Shown here in pieces: positions 1-11,584 of a stretch of 64,000 nucleotides of DNA. The notes beneath the pieces are model-generated. The model was not told the origin of the DNA. It saw only the letters and a program-made list of their open reading frames with translations, and made no database searches. Where the stretch lies: the NCBI GenBank assembly GCA_003194525.1, contig NBIV01000064.1:1-64000 (forward strand), read 5' to 3'. Numbering within the stretch: position 1 is the first letter of the stretch; each line of letters opens with the position of its first letter. The stretch is from Gracilariopsis chorda (Eukaryota > Rhodophyta > Florideophyceae > Gracilariales > Gracilariaceae). A program made the position numbers and the translations under genes.

Positions 1-362
1 TTCGAATGGCCACTCACCGCAGAATTACGCGAGCAGGTGAATGTGCCCCTTGCTGCCTTCACCTCATCCGCGCGTTCAGGAGCGAAAAAAGACATCGACT
101 CGACTTTCATCTGAGAAAACAAGCCCTAATCCCGCTCCTCTACAGTGTACCGTTGGTGAGCATCCGAAAGCCAACAACAAAGCGCTTGAATCTTAATTCA
201 AAGAGTACTTGTTTTCGTTGTGTACAACTAAGGAAACACTATGGCTACGTCAAACTACGGTGTCGTTGCTGCCATTCAGCCAGCTTCGCTGAAATAGGTT
301 GATCAACCAGCTCTCATCAAGTTCGAAACTGCATTCGCCCATCTCGCACAAAGGTTGAAGAC
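1..362. other. Unassigned sequence at left edge
   Basis: No recognisable gene, repeat or RNA. A 98-codon open frame on the plus strand near the start has no family resemblance and looks like chance. It lies directly before a decayed retroelement gag and may be the 5' part of that element, but no LTR boundary is visible. Confidence 0.3.
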
Positions 363-1560
363 GTGAACACAGACCGTGATGAACATTCTAAGCTGTCGCT
401 CTCAACTGTCAAAGACTGCATCGAACCTGATGTACTACATGCTCTTTGCGAAATGGGGGATATTGAAGGCGCCTCAAACCTCGAAGAGGCCACCGCTGAG
501 AAGGTCCACACTTGGTTCGACAAAGCGCCAAGCTCTCACAAAAATGTCTCTCGGAACGGATTGACGCCGCTCTTCGCGCGGTAACTTTTAAGCCAAAAAC
601 ACCTGGCAGGTGGCGTTTAGAATTTCATTATTTCTGTGATCACCTCTCTTGAAGAGAACAAGGCTTCCGAGATCTTAAAGGATGCGGTCATGGCCAAACC
701 GTTTCTGGAAAGGCTCCTTAGCAAGTTTCAGCCCGACGTACTCCAAGAAAGAATCAAGATGATGCGTCGTGGATGGAAGAAAGAGTAACTAGCGAGCATC
801 AAACTCTTCAGGAACGAAGTCTCCAACGTTGCTCTGGAGCTTGCCGTAACGGAGACGGCAAAAGCCCGTGTACATCCACGTAAATCGAAGCACGCTCGTG
901 ACCGTACCGGGAAGAAGAATGAGCTTGCCCCTCTGGACAACTCGTCGCAGAGGAATACTCAGATCACCGTGGAGTTAAGCGCAAGGATTCGGAATGGACT
1001 CAGCCTTGTCTCAACGAAGACTGCGATGGATTCCATCGCCTTAAGGACTGGACTGCCCCATCACTCCTCTGGAGAAGAGGAAGGAACTTTTTCGAAAAGA
1101 ATTATGTGAATAAAAAGTCGAAGAAAGTTAAGTCCTTGAAGACTGAATTACAACAAAACATTGTAGCGCCAGACGGTGAGGAAAGTCATTCTAGGGTTCG
1201 CCTCGAGGACAACGTATTCGACACAGTCCTCGGTGACTCCTGCGCTGACTTTAGCGCAATCGACTCGAATACTTTCCACAAATCCTCGCGACAGTTCCCG
1301 ATCTTTCCTTAACCGATTTTCCCAAACCGCTTTTTCTCGAAGGTGCTTCCAAACCGGATGCCGCGGGGAACGTGACTGCTTCCCGCTCCGTAATTTTGAC
1401 CATCACAATGCGAGGTATTAACAAAACGGTGCCGCAGAGCGGATACGGCATCTGGTCTGGTCTCAAGCAGCCTGTTACGCGAAGCAAAGCTGTGTAGCTT
1501 CGTAGTCCCAAAGCCGCCAGGCTTTTACGAGCTGACAATAATTCGAACGTAGTCGAAGTG
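363..1560 (+). pseudogene. Decayed Gypsy-like gag/protease remnant (H)
   Basis: A broken plus-strand reading path. Its first part (363-584) reads as an acidic gag-like segment (residues such as EPDVLHALCEMG and TWFDKAP). After several stops and frameshifts, around 990-1,040, comes a Cys-x4-Cys-x4-His pattern (CLNEDCDGFH followed by RLKD), like the zinc knuckle of some Gypsy gags; the last Cys is lost, and Trp follows the Asp. Around 1,225-1,255 there is a protease-like segment, VLGDSCADFSAID, where the usual Asp-Ser-Gly has become Asp-Ser-Cys. No LTR, RT or integrase is attached. The knuckle-plus-protease order resembles element D in this window more than A, B or C. The retroelement assignment rests on these two short motifs, so it is moderate. 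Confidence 0.5.
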
Positions 1561-1589
1561 TCGGAAAGGTCGCGAAGGCGACCGACACA
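1558..1589. repeat. Two-part hairpin
   Basis: Inner stem GGTCGC/GCGACC around a GAAG tetraloop, flanked by an outer GTGTC/GACAC stem with a five-base asymmetric bulge. It lies just after the H remnant. No T-run follows, so a terminator role is not supported. Confidence 0.5.
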
Positions 1590-2419
1590 CAGACTATATG
1601 GTCGGCATCAGTAAAGGCAAGGCCTGCACTCGCAGAGAGGCAGAGCCTTAGTGCCCAGTGTCGTATTGCGTTGTTCCCCTCGTTAAGTGTAACTGCGCGT
1701 AAAGCTTAACAGGCCCGAAATATTACCAGGGGTTTTTTGGGGATGTTGCGCCGGGATCTGTGGAAAAGGTGTGATGCTAGCTGATTCTACGTTCTGAAAT
1801 CGCCAAAAGCAAAGACGGCAGAGACAGTGGGATACTGCCAATGCTTCTGGGAGGAAATATGCGGTACATGCAATCCGCCCTGTCGTGGTGGGCCCTTATC
1901 TGGTTTTATATAGATTTCGAGAAGCTAGTAGCAAAGAAAAGCAGAAACAGGCGAAACGAGCCAAAAGGATACGCAATCGGGTAACTCCCGCAGAAATTTA
2001 CCGCTGATCTACTGTGTTATGGAATATTTGCCCGTGATCGTAAACATCGTTTTCTGCAAGGCCATTGTAAGCAGTATTCATCGGCTATATTTAGGTTACA
2101 GAGAATTTGATCGATGTTCCGGGGCAGCGAGATTCTTTCTTGGTCAAGCACTGGCCACGGCCTTCGTTGCTTTCATGCGACATGGTAGCCCGTTCTTCTT
2201 CGAAGACTGTATTTAGGCCGCTTGACAAGATAAGACTTACGAGGTGGGGTTAGAATCTATCACGCTTTTGGAAGTAAACTAATAAAATACTTAACGCCAT
2301 CAAACTACCGTTGTACGTCTTCCGCAACAAACCCTACTCGCCGTGGTAGGAGTTAAAGCTTTTACCCTCTGTCTTTCTCTGGGATCAAAGGTAACTCCAA
2401 CCGTATCCAGACAAGGAGC
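1590..2419. other. Unassigned interval
   Basis: About 830 bp with only short open frames (for example a 65-codon frame at 2,019-2,216) that show no motif. It may continue the decayed H element, but no integrase or RT signature is visible. Confidence 0.3.
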
Positions 2420-2995
2420 AAAATTTGATGAGCACATGGCGCGTTGTGAACACGCGACCGGGAGGCGAGTTATCAATCACGGGCAATGTCACACGGGGCG
2501 CTACGTCCAAAAATGCGAATCGTTTGATTGGCTAAAAAAGTCGAATGTGCTCACGGCGCTTGAGTTCATTAAAAGAGCAACACATAATTTTTGCTCTTGC
2601 TCGAAGTCACCCTCACTTGCATTTGGAATGGGTACGGTAATCTTGTCGTTTCTCGACTCCAATAAAGCTAAAGCATCACCTCCCCTACCCAGCCAATTAA
2701 AAAATCTCTAACCCAAATTGCTCTAGCTGCTAACCAGCTGACATGGTTTCAATTATACTTGGAAGAAGCGAGCTTTTGTAATCCATTTCTTTGTCCTTTG
2801 TAATTTGAAATGAGTTTGAGTATACCGTTCCAAGAATAGCAGAACCGCTCCATTCTTGCTTATTGTCAGCTGCAAGTGGAGTGGGTCCAAAATTGCTCTA
2901 TGAATGCTGACAGAAATGTAGTTTCTAATTGAAAGCAAAGCTGACAGGGACATTCGTATCTGATTCCAATCCAGTTCTTTTTGCGCACGCATCAG

Positions 2996-3003
2996 TATAA
3001 ATA
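2996..3003 (+). promoter_or_regulatory. TATA box of unit R1
   Basis: TATAAATA about 135 bp upstream of the intron donor. The same octamer sits at the equivalent place in copy R2 (16,725-16,732), although surrounding bases differ, which supports a promoter function. Confidence 0.5.
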
Positions 3004-3138
3004 CCGGCCCGTACTACAAGCTTCGCATTCTATTCATGTTGCTTCATCAAATGAAACATCCTCATCCTTGTTTTAAAACCACCAAACTTCTTCGAAGTTC
3101 CTTTCAACGAATGAGAATTTTTCGATGAACCATTCCTG

Positions 3139-3205
3139 GTACGTAGGATTTGTCCTTTGATGTATGTATTGACGTGTTTCTAACATTTCGCTCTTCCGAT
3201 TCCAG
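3139..3205 (+). other. Putative 67 bp intron in R1
   Basis: Starts GTACGT and ends TTCCAG. Copy R2 has a 66 bp segment at the matching place, starting GTATGT and also ending TTCCAG. The ends are conserved while the interior is diverged, as expected for an intron. No transcript evidence is available here. Confidence 0.5.
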
Positions 3206-3216
3206 CTTTTGTTGCG

Positions 3217-3462
3217 TTGTCTATGGAGTTTGTGGGCTCCGGAAGATTTCCCTCTCTCCATAGTTACAAAAGGGCTGTCGGAAAAATGGGACGTATGGGT
3301 ACTGACAGCAAGCCCATCGGCAGCTGGAGAGAGGGATCCCGTCAGCTTTTGAATCGATTTCCGCGATTTCGAGCTGATCAGCGGGAAACTGCTGCCGATT
3401 GGGCTGGGAAATTTTCATCACACCACCTTCGGCTTAAGCTGGAGGTGTTTCTTTCTCTGTAA
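3217..3462 (+). CDS. Small conserved reading frame of unit R1 (unknown)
   Basis: The conserved part of the frame runs from about 3,250 to 3,410. It shares with copy R2 the blocks KRAVGK, TDSKPIGS, REGSRQL and AADWAG, with a 3-nt in-frame length difference and several synonymous codon changes (for example ACT/ACC and CAG/CAA). That suggests past coding selection. The first ATG in frame is at 3,223; a second, shared with R2, is at the MGTDSKP position. In the frame continuous with this exon, the upstream exon contains a stop, so the true start is unresolved. No family is recognised. It could be a short peptide gene or one exon of a truncated gene. Confidence 0.35.
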   Translation: MSMEFVGSGRFPSLHSYKRAVGKMGRMGTDSKPIGSWREGSRQLLNRFPRFRADQRETAADWAGKFSSHHLRLKLEVFLSL

Positions 3463-3550
3463 CACGCAAGCACAACACCTCTATACAATATGTGCTCCTT
3501 GCTGTACACTACTTCATGCACATACAATCAAGCCCCGCGGATCTTTTTTC

Positions 3551-6500
3551 TGTTTATAACATGTACCATAACCGAAACTCGTACTAGCTTAATCTTACTT
3601 GCTTGTAGGTCATGTAGCTGTAACTTTTCAAAGCCCTTCCTCGTATTGTTCCTATTCGTTAGTCATACTTTCAAACTATGCTTTTCATACCTGCATGTAT
3701 CCTGATACTTGCTTGTTTGCTTGACATATATTCACTCAAAAGCGCCACCGATGTTCTTCATGGCTATAAAATGAAACATGGCATTTGATTTCACGTTTTC
3801 TATCATAGTACATGCTTCAGCCTTGCTTTGTTGGTAGAATTTTTCACAAGATCATGTCTTGGAACTCAATTGTTTTCTTTGGGGTTTGACTGAAGTTGAG
3901 CATTCACAACGCACATTGTCCGTGTCAATTGTTTATCGGAAAACCATTCTTTGGGCCCAATCGCTAACAATTTGTGAAGTGATACAAAGACATGTGTAAG
4001 CTTTCATTAAACTATTTCTTTCAGACTGTATTTAGAACATGATCTTTATATTGTTTGATTGGGTGCAGGACCTGGAGAGGCAATGAGCGTACTTCAGAGA
4101 GCCCGTTTAGTAGAACAAAAATACTCTGACAACATGTTCTAACAAGGCCGTTGCTTGCGGGGTGCGCAGAGGCAAGTTAACAAAGCTTGACTTGCAGAAA
4201 GTGGAAGCAGCTCTGGGCCAGTAGAGGTGAGAAAAAACTCGTTCTGGTGATTGAGAAACTGAGCAGAATGCTTCTGCTTAGCAAAATACGGTTGCATTTC
4301 CGTCGGTGTTGATATCGCCACCGCCGGCGATACGCAGGCTGGGTTTGAAGTGATTCCGTTCATTCGCCAGAAAGAAATTGACTTTAACAAAACTACGCTT
4401 GCCTTCCTCTAGATCCAACGGATGGGTAATGCGTATAATCTTACTTTTTCGTTCCAAAACCAGCACACGTAGATACATTGTTTTTACGTCAAAACTCTTT
4501 GAAGGAATATTGCACGAGCTTTACATTACCTCAATTAAGAATAATTCCCTAGCTTGACTGGTAGAATCATCTTACAAGAACATAAGACGAGTAGAGCCGC
4601 GAGGGGAGCATAGGACATAAATGATACATATCAAGAATTTCACGGTCATATGCTTGTGCAGTTCCTCGAATGAATGATTCACTTCGACCAACGGACAATA
4701 ATCCGCAAAGATATGGTTACTTACGGTTCTTCCAGAACCTTCAAAAAGTTATCAAGTGCTATACCGCCATAATACTACGAGTATCCAAAAGGCAATGGGC
4801 GGTGGTCTGTCAGTTTAGCAAAACATCACAGTTTGCGAGAGCAAATGCAGACAAGCTATTACGCATATGTGCATGTGATTTCAAAAGAACAAGAAACAGA
4901 GACGGTAGTATGGTTTACCCTTGGTACACCAGAACAGCGTTTTCTCTGCCGCAGTACGGACCAAAAAAGCACTAAAAACCATAGAGAGGGAGTATCGGAT
5001 GGGACTTGAAGGGTTTGCTGACCGGGTGCACCGCTCTTGCGAAAAGGAAAGATTGGTGAAAGAGTATCATTTCAAGAAGAAAATAGACCATGGATAACCT
5101 GGAAACGGAGGCGCTTATGCAATGCGCTGAAGTGCACAGATCGGTTTCATATGCGGTAAGGTCAGTGATGCACCTTTTCCTTCATTGAAGAAAGGAAAAG
5201 CTTGGTCCATACTGGGTTAAGGGATCATCATGTTCATGGGCCCAAGCGAGCTCTACAAGTTAGGGCACACGATTTCCGTCGTGGAGTGTCGACCTTACGT
5301 CAAAGGCAATCCAAATTGATCAGCGATTGAATATAGTTCGGGAAAGTTAACTTTCAGATCAGAGGCGCGCTTCGACCGAGACCAACATAACCGTTATGAG
5401 TCGGGAATAGATACATAGCGCTCGCAGAAGCGGAGGATATGTACAAAGGATCCCGCAGATGCTTCTGGGTACGAAGTTGCACCACAATGTAAGAGAAGCT
5501 CCTCTGCGTCACTTTCAGGAAACCAAACCGGCAAGCGCAAGTGATGGGAAAAGGATGCTTTATCTACTCTGGAAAGTCATCGCAATACAGAGACAGAAGC
5601 TTTTTGCTACAAGTACACAAATCACATGTTTCAAAGCTAAGATAGAAAGATGCGGGCCGTTCATTAAAACCAGTCTCTGATAGTACTTCTACCCAGTTTC
5701 AAGCTCGCCGTTCTCTCCTGCGCCAAGGTCCATCTGCATCAAACCTTCCCTGCTCTGCTTCCAAATGTGATCACGTACACACCGAACTCTCCATCACAAA
5801 ACCACAGGCTTACTCTTCTTGATTTCGATAACGTCGCCGATCATCATTGGTGTGTACGGAAGCACGCACACGTGCTTCAACAATATTGAACTGTACAAGT
5901 GAGATAAAGTTATTTATCATTGCGGTAGACTATTTGAGTTGGAGTTTGGATTGGAAGCGGCCATGTCAAATTGGGTTTCAAATCGGGCGATTTCGGAGCG
6001 CGATTGTCCTGTGCTGGGTGCGTGAGCCTATCAAACACCCGCTGCGCAGGTGAGCTGTGTGACCCAAACGGTTTAACCGCGTTTCGATTCGACACTGCTA
6101 AGAGCGCCTTCCAGAACGCGTCTGCGCCGCACACGCTGTGGCGGACATGTCCGCCATGTCGCCCCCGTCGGCCACTGGCGTCTGAGACACCCGCCACCTC
6201 GTCGAAGCGCAACAGCGCCATCCGTGCTTCGTCGCATAGCATTCAAAGGATACTCTCGAGCGCAACATGGCCTCGACAAGCAATACAACCACCACATCAT
6301 CCTCCCAACAACAGCTTCTTCAAGCTATGCGCACCATTCCAAACTCAGGTCGATGCATATTGTCACCATGCGCGCCATAGTTTGCAGCGCTGCGATCTTC
6401 TTCTGAATGTTATTGACGACGAAGCGACGCTTTGGCGTCAAGCCATTCAAATGGCTGGCTTGCAATCTCAGGCCATTGATTCTACGTTTACGGATGCTTA

Positions 6501-8640
6501 GTGCTCTCATTGTGCATGATCTTGTGCGACAGCCTTCTGAAAAGACTCAGCTTGTTTCCCGGATCGATAGCTTGATTCACTAACTTGAACGCTACGCAGA
6601 TGTTTGCTCGTGTCTATGCTTGTGACATGTTTCACGTTATGATTGAGCTGCATGGAAACGACTCGCCGCACTACCTTCAATACCCGTCAGCATCTTCCCA
6701 AGTCCCTTTCGCGCACTTTGAAACATCTTCAGTTCGGCTCGTTCAACAATTCCACCTTGTGACACTGCTGTATCTTCCAGCCATGTCGTGCTGCATCCTC
6801 CTTGCCAGTTAGCTGCTTGTGCAACGTCAGCTATTCTATCAACTCATATGCTTGCGGCCTGACATGCCCTTGCGCTTGCGCCACACTGGCGTGCAACTTC
6901 GTGGTAATCTGTTCCCACAACCTTGCTTTCCGCCCGTGACGAACTGTCACACTACTCTTGCTTGTGCTCGGGAGAGCGGTTAAAGGGCTAATTGGTTACC
7001 TTTAGTAATAACGCAAACCTGGCGCAGCATCACTCATGATAGCTTACTTAATCACTGGATCTATGTTTTGTGTTTCAATTATCCAACAAACAAGACACAC
7101 CGAGGAAACGATTTGGCTCGGTCGACCATTCAGCTTTGCATTTGCACGCGTTTCAAAACTGTTTTCACTTCGTCTTACTACTTGCCTAGGTCGTTTCTTT
7201 CTATATGAGATCTGTTTGTCCGGGCTCATGCGAATCCTTGCGGTTTTGGTACGAACTTGCGCTCTCGATATCGTTCATACTGCTGCTCCCCGTAACCTTC
7301 CACCAAAGCGTGTACGTTTTGGCTTTCCTTTTCACGGTCAGTCCTTCAATAGAATATGGTTTCTGTGGCTTGACGAAGAGTTTTCAAGTTCGGTGAGCGC
7401 CTGTCATCACTGGTTTGGGTTCCATTCTTTCGTCTCTCAGAGTGAAGGGCGACCGTCTGCCTTTTCGATTACGTTCTTGCACTTGGCCCTTTGAAGTTTT
7501 GAGCGCCGGTGTATATACGTCCTTGTGGTTTTGGAGCAGTTCAGGCATCACAGCTTGAGGTATTCTGTCTCGTGCGCGCTAATACCCGATTCAGCGTTGG
7601 TGAATAGTTATTGGTGCTTAACTTTACCATTCTCTCAGATTTTTTGTTATCAAGATCCGGAATGTTGTTCAACTGGAGAATGCACCGACGAAATTGTTTA
7701 ATTAAGCGAAACCGTGCCACCTACTATCCGATGGGTATATCAAGACTTTCCCCTCTGAGAAAGGATGGATGCAATGTTGATCAATTCCGGCCATTTCCTC
7801 TTGTCTTTAGAAGGTAAGCGTCGACCAAACAACATGGTTTTTATTTGGCATGGAGGACGCTTTGGAGCCTTCGTATGCCTATTGGCTCTTCCTCGTTGTG
7901 GTTGGGAGTTGAGGCCATGTGACATCGGGGTCTGAAAATGTCTTTTCATCTTGAGGCAATGTGCTTGCTGTATGGAGTGAAATCGGGATTATCTACGAAG
8001 TAAACTTTCTCTCTAAAACCTTTCTTATTCATATACTTGAGAATGCGTTCCATGGTTTTGTGCAGTTAGTTCCTGACTAATTGCTTCATCTGTTCTTGAG
8101 GAGAGGGAGGAACGCAAACTTCTGTTTGGCTGGAAGGAGAGAAGCGAACGTCACGTCGAAGATTGGGTAAAAAAAAACCAAGTTGCAGCCGACTACCACA
8201 CGCGGAACGAATACAGTGAGATATATGACGCGCGCGAAGCTTTCTTCGATTCCCGACGTGTTCAACCCTCATCTCCCGAATGATGAGCTTACTTTTTGGG
8301 AACTATTTCACGGGGCATTAGTACTCTCAGAACTCTCCTCGGAAGCGTCGGAGAAAAAGAGAGCAATTAACGCACCGTTCTCGATTCATGACCAGCAAGA
8401 ACGTCCGGGATTCTCGTATGTTATCTCGCGCGGGTTATGATTACCGTTTGTTTTGCTCGTTTCTGCCGTTTTTTCTTCATATGTCATGCGTTTTCTATGC
8501 GGAGATTGACGTCGAAAGAGGAGATGAACTACCAATGGTGCCACTGACACATTCAGCACGAGAGAATGCACTTTTGTCAATATGTGTTGCGCTGAATTGT
8601 GCTATGATTTATCCAAGGTGAGCACTAAACCCTCTCCATT
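3551..8640. other. About 5 kb without a supported gene
   Basis: No protein family, LTR, tRNA or long repeat was recognised. Open frames such as 5,971-6,501 (176 codons) and 7,036-7,494 (152 codons) have no motif and low-complexity or biased composition. A possible broken gag-like N terminus (Ser/Thr/Gln-rich, ATG at 6,267) is followed by a frameshift into the end of the 5,971 frame. I treat it only as a possible retroelement scar. Confidence 0.3.
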
Positions 8641-8654
8641 CTGTCAGATTTGTG

Positions 8655-8662
8655 TATAAAAG
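8655..8662 (+). promoter_or_regulatory. TATA box upstream of the zinc-finger gene
   Basis: TATAAAAG, 407 bp upstream of the ATG at 9,062 and 249 bp upstream of an in-phase-possible ATG at 8,904. It is the only canonical TATA motif I noticed close upstream of the 840-residue gene, and is its likely core promoter. Confidence 0.4.
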
Positions 8663-9061
8663 CGGACTAGATACGACCCTTCCCCTTGAACTCAAAGGCA
8701 GTTCAGCAGTTGTGAAAGGGCAAGTGTTTTCCCCACGGAATCTCTCGAAACTAGTGACTGCATCTTCTCGTCAAAGTTGCATTTGTGTTGTCCCTAACAT
8801 ATTGCCCTTTCGCACCTGTCAAACTCGAGGAGGACTTTGGAATCATCGCAAACAAGAATCTTGCGTTCATTTTCTTTTTCATTTATACATTGGTTTACAT
8901 ATAATGAGCGGAGATCAACCACTTCGTCAACCTGCATGGGCACCGGGATTTCCGAACGTTATTCCCAGTGTTGGTACTCAAGGAAGACTACCCAGGCATG
9001 TTGGTAACCCGTTCTACACGCAGATCCCCCCTCCGTTACCGCTGGCATTCTAAGCACGCCG

Positions 9062-11584
9062 ATGAATGCGGTTACTCCTGCGGATCGCGTTCACCTACCT
9101 TTTAACGAAAGTCAGAGCTACGAAACCAGGCCGGAGCTGTTCGGACTAGGATGGGCTTCTGCAGGGCCGAGTCCGACAAAGGAAGCCGTCGTATTACCCG
9201 GCACAAGCGGTGTTCTGGATGGAGCTCAATTTGTTAGGGATGAGTCTGGTGCACTTCGAAAGCCAACAGCAAATGGCTTGGTGCAAAGATTTGACCAGGC
9301 GCAACAGAAGAATCTGGGATCATCGGCCGTTGCGCCGCAACAGAATTGCCCACCGCACATCTCCACCTCTGCGTTGAACGCGATGAGTGCTCTGGCACAT
9401 GGAGCATTTTCAATTGGGCCTCAGGACATTGGCGGATTATTGGGGATCGCTCAAGCCGCTCAAGACAACACTGTATTTAATACAGGTCCTGGCGTCCAAC
9501 GCTTGCCTGCCGTAGGCAATGTGAATGCCCCCGCCCTGGAATCTCTTGAAAACCCCGTTGGAAGCGCTGCCGGGAACATTAGGGCTGATCTGGTCGAAGG
9601 TGAGCCCATCGCTGCCGGAGGGATCGAGAGGGCTGCGACGCAAGGGGAAGATGTGCAACCCACTGCAGGTATTGGGTTTGAGGCGGCGCAAGCATGGGAA
9701 CATTTGCTGGCTGTCAACGCTGATGAAGTCGCGTTACAGAACCCGGGTGGTGCCGCCGGGCAGTACGACGCACCTTTGCCATATCAAGGGTTTGTGAATG
9801 CGGGAGGAGCCAAGGCGACCGTGGTCAACACTAGCGCACGTGAGGCAGGCGGCGTTCACTATGCTCACCAAGACATGCTGCACGATAACTTGCGAGTGGC
9901 TTTGGCTGAAGCAAACGTGTCGCGGCCCATGGTCATTGATGCTGGCGGGAAGGCGACCCCAGCCGAGGCCGGCGGGACGTGCCCCAGGCCACTAGGTATT
10001 GGAACATCGCCTACAGATCCAAACTCATCGGCAGTTGGCGGCTCCTCTCTTGCCGGCACGCCGAGCTCACAGGTGGAAGAGGGGCATGGGACACCGTCGA
10101 AAGGGCAGGCCGGGCCAAGTTCGAGCGCGAGGAAGGCGCGCAGGGTGGACGGTGGAATCTCGAAGGCCGGCGGGACTGGACGGCGCCAAGAAAAGCGGAA
10201 GCCAAGAACTTATTCGCAAGCCGTGCCAAGTCAGCACTGTCACATATGCTCCCGCCGGCCGACGACGAATGCTCCCCATATGGTGTGCGGCAATCTACTG
10301 CAAAGCCGGTGCCGGAAGACCATCTGCACAAAGTGCTTCGAGAGGTATAACTGGGACCTCGAAGGAGCTAGGAACGCAGAAGCTGGGACGTGGGTTTGCA
10401 CCCACTGTCGCGGAGAATGCCCAGCTCGAGCACAGTGCGTGATCTACAACAGGACGTCGGACCGGCGGCGCATGAAGCTGATCAACCATCGGAAGAAGAG
10501 GGGAGCTGGGAATGGTGGAGCAGAAGGTGGAAAGATGTTGCCGGTGGCGGGATCAGACCAAGGCCCGGATAATGGAGTTGTTGTTGGCAGCGCAGGGCCC
10601 GCACGCTTGGCGAGCCCCACTCCCGCTTTGTCTGTCGGCTCGACAGCGGTTGAGGCCACGGGCAGCGGGCATGTCGTGGCGGGTGGCAGCAGGAAGGCGG
10701 GAAGCTCCAAAAAACGAATTGGTGTGGACGCTGGGGGGTGGAACGGTAGTGTTGGGAAGAGCTTGGGGGCCGGGAAGAACGAAGGCAAGATACGCAAGGG
10801 CGGGCGGAAGGGCGGTAGCTCAAGCAAAGTGGTTCTGGCGCGAACCAGACAGGAATTCATTCGGCAGATGAAGATGCACAGTGGGGACCTGCAAGAAATG
10901 GTTCGACACGGTGGTGCGGTCCCCCAGCCATCTGACGAAGAAGGTGCAGCATTACCGCTTGGGGATAGTGGTGTTGATGGCGGCGCCGAGACAGAACGCG
11001 CAGAGAGGTCGCGGTTGGAAGAGCAGGTGCAGAATGGTGATGAAGCAGCGGAAGATGGGGTGGAAAGAAAGAGCCTAGGTGGTTTGGATGGCAGCGGCCT
11101 TGTGGCGGAAAAGTTTGATGGGGAAGCGGAAGCGGCCAAGGACGGAGTGCTGGAGGCTCTCGAGCGACTTGTTAGAGAGGCTGAAAGCGGTGAGGTTGGC
11201 CATGGCGGAGCTATAGGAGACTCGCTTGATATTTTGAGCGGGACCGGTGAGCCGGACAAGGATCTGTCGGCAATGGTGAGAAGCCTAGCTGGGGAGGGGG
11301 GCGATGGAGCGGATGATGGGTGGAATCTTGACAGGTGGTTGATCAATACCGCGCTGGCAGGAGCAGATGGTAGCGGGGAGCGCGGCGGGGATGGGGGTTT
11401 GGCGGAGGAGCAGACGCGGGCAGCTGGCGTTGCGGAGCACTACAACGTCGTTGGCGGCGGGGTGGAGGAGTGGTTCGGTGTCGGTGACGGACGCGAAACG
11501 GGCAACTGGGACGGCGTCGACGCCGAGGGCGTTGACCCCAATGACGTGGCCGCGCTGCTGCACTCGACAGATCCTTTGGTTTGA
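9062..11584 (+). CDS. zf-4CXXC_R1 (CDCA7-like) zinc-finger protein, 840 aa
   Basis: An intronless frame. Residues 1-350 are Ala/Gly/Pro-rich and probably disordered. A basic stretch (about 365-385) precedes a cysteine cluster at 393-459: C393xxC396, C409, C417, C422xxC425, C446xxC449, C453 and C459, with a WVCTHCRGEC core. This matches the zf-4CXXC_R1 zinc finger of CDCA7-type proteins, whose members act in the nucleus on chromatin and DNA methylation. A basic patch (RRRMKLINHRKKR) follows, then a Gly/Ser/Lys-rich linker and an acidic, Gly-rich C terminus from about 620. The specific function here is inference. The start is uncertain: another frame opens at ATG 8,904 (MSGDQPLRQPAW) and stops at 9,053, and one extra C in the six-C run near 9,026 would join it to this frame. 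GC-rich composition creates long spurious antisense frames here. Confidence 0.8.
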   Translation: MNAVTPADRVHLPFNESQSYETRPELFGLGWASAGPSPTKEAVVLPGTSGVLDGAQFVRDESGALRKPTANGLVQRFDQAQQKNLGSSAVAPQQNCPPHISTSALNAMSALAHGAFSIGPQDIGGLLGIAQAAQDNTVFNTGPGVQRLPAVGNVNAPALESLENPVGSAAGNIRADLVEGEPIAAGGIERAATQGEDVQPTAGIGFEAAQAWEHLLAVNADEVALQNPGGAAGQYDAPLPYQGFVNAGGAKATVVNTSAREAGGVHYAHQDMLHDNLRVALAEANVSRPMVIDAGGKATPAEAGGTCPRPLGIGTSPTDPNSSAVGGSSLAGTPSSQVEEGHGTPSKGQAGPSSSARKARRVDGGISKAGGTGRRQEKRKPRTYSQAVPSQHCHICSRRPTTNAPHMVCGNLLQSRCRKTICTKCFERYNWDLEGARNAEAGTWVCTHCRGECPARAQCVIYNRTSDRRRMKLINHRKKRGAGNGGAEGGKMLPVAGSDQGPDNGVVVGSAGPARLASPTPALSVGSTAVEATGSGHVVAGGSRKAGSSKKRIGVDAGGWNGSVGKSLGAGKNEGKIRKGGRKGGSSSKVVLARTRQEFIRQMKMHSGDLQEMVRHGGAVPQPSDEEGAALPLGDSGVDGGAETERAERSRLEEQVQNGDEAAEDGVERKSLGGLDGSGLVAEKFDGEAEAAKDGVLEALERLVREAESGEVGHGGAIGDSLDILSGTGEPDKDLSAMVRSLAGEGGDGADDGWNLDRWLINTALAGADGSGERGGDGGLAEEQTRAAGVAEHYNVVGGGVEEWFGVGDGRETGNWDGVDAEGVDPNDVAALLHSTDPLV

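Larger units (their letters stand above)
2420..3550 (+). repeat. Duplicated intron-containing unit, copy R1
   Basis: This stretch is similar over its length to 15,930-17,300 in the same orientation. Shared parts in order are: a promoter-like block, a TATA box (2,996-3,003), a short leader/exon, an intron of 67 bp (3,139-3,205, GT...CCAG) and a downstream exon with a conserved reading frame. Past that frame the copies keep a weaker match as far as a shared block reading TGCACATACAAT. This looks like duplication of a transcription unit rather than of a simple repeat. I do not recognise the encoded peptide. Confidence 0.65.

Noticed and set aside
5971..6501. 176-codon plus-strand frame
   Set aside because: No motif, start context or family resemblance; overlapping frames on both strands are open too, suggesting base composition.
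7036..7494. 152-codon plus-strand frame rich in Phe, Leu and Arg
   Set aside because: Hydrophobic but without a coherent membrane pattern or homology; flanked by other chance frames.
10444..11346. 300-codon minus-strand frame and other long antisense frames inside the zinc-finger gene
   Set aside because: They lie opposite a GC-rich Gly/Ala/Glu coding strand, have Pro/Ser/Leu-biased composition and no domain. They are explained as shadows. Unlike the antisense ORF of B there is no second copy to show conservation.
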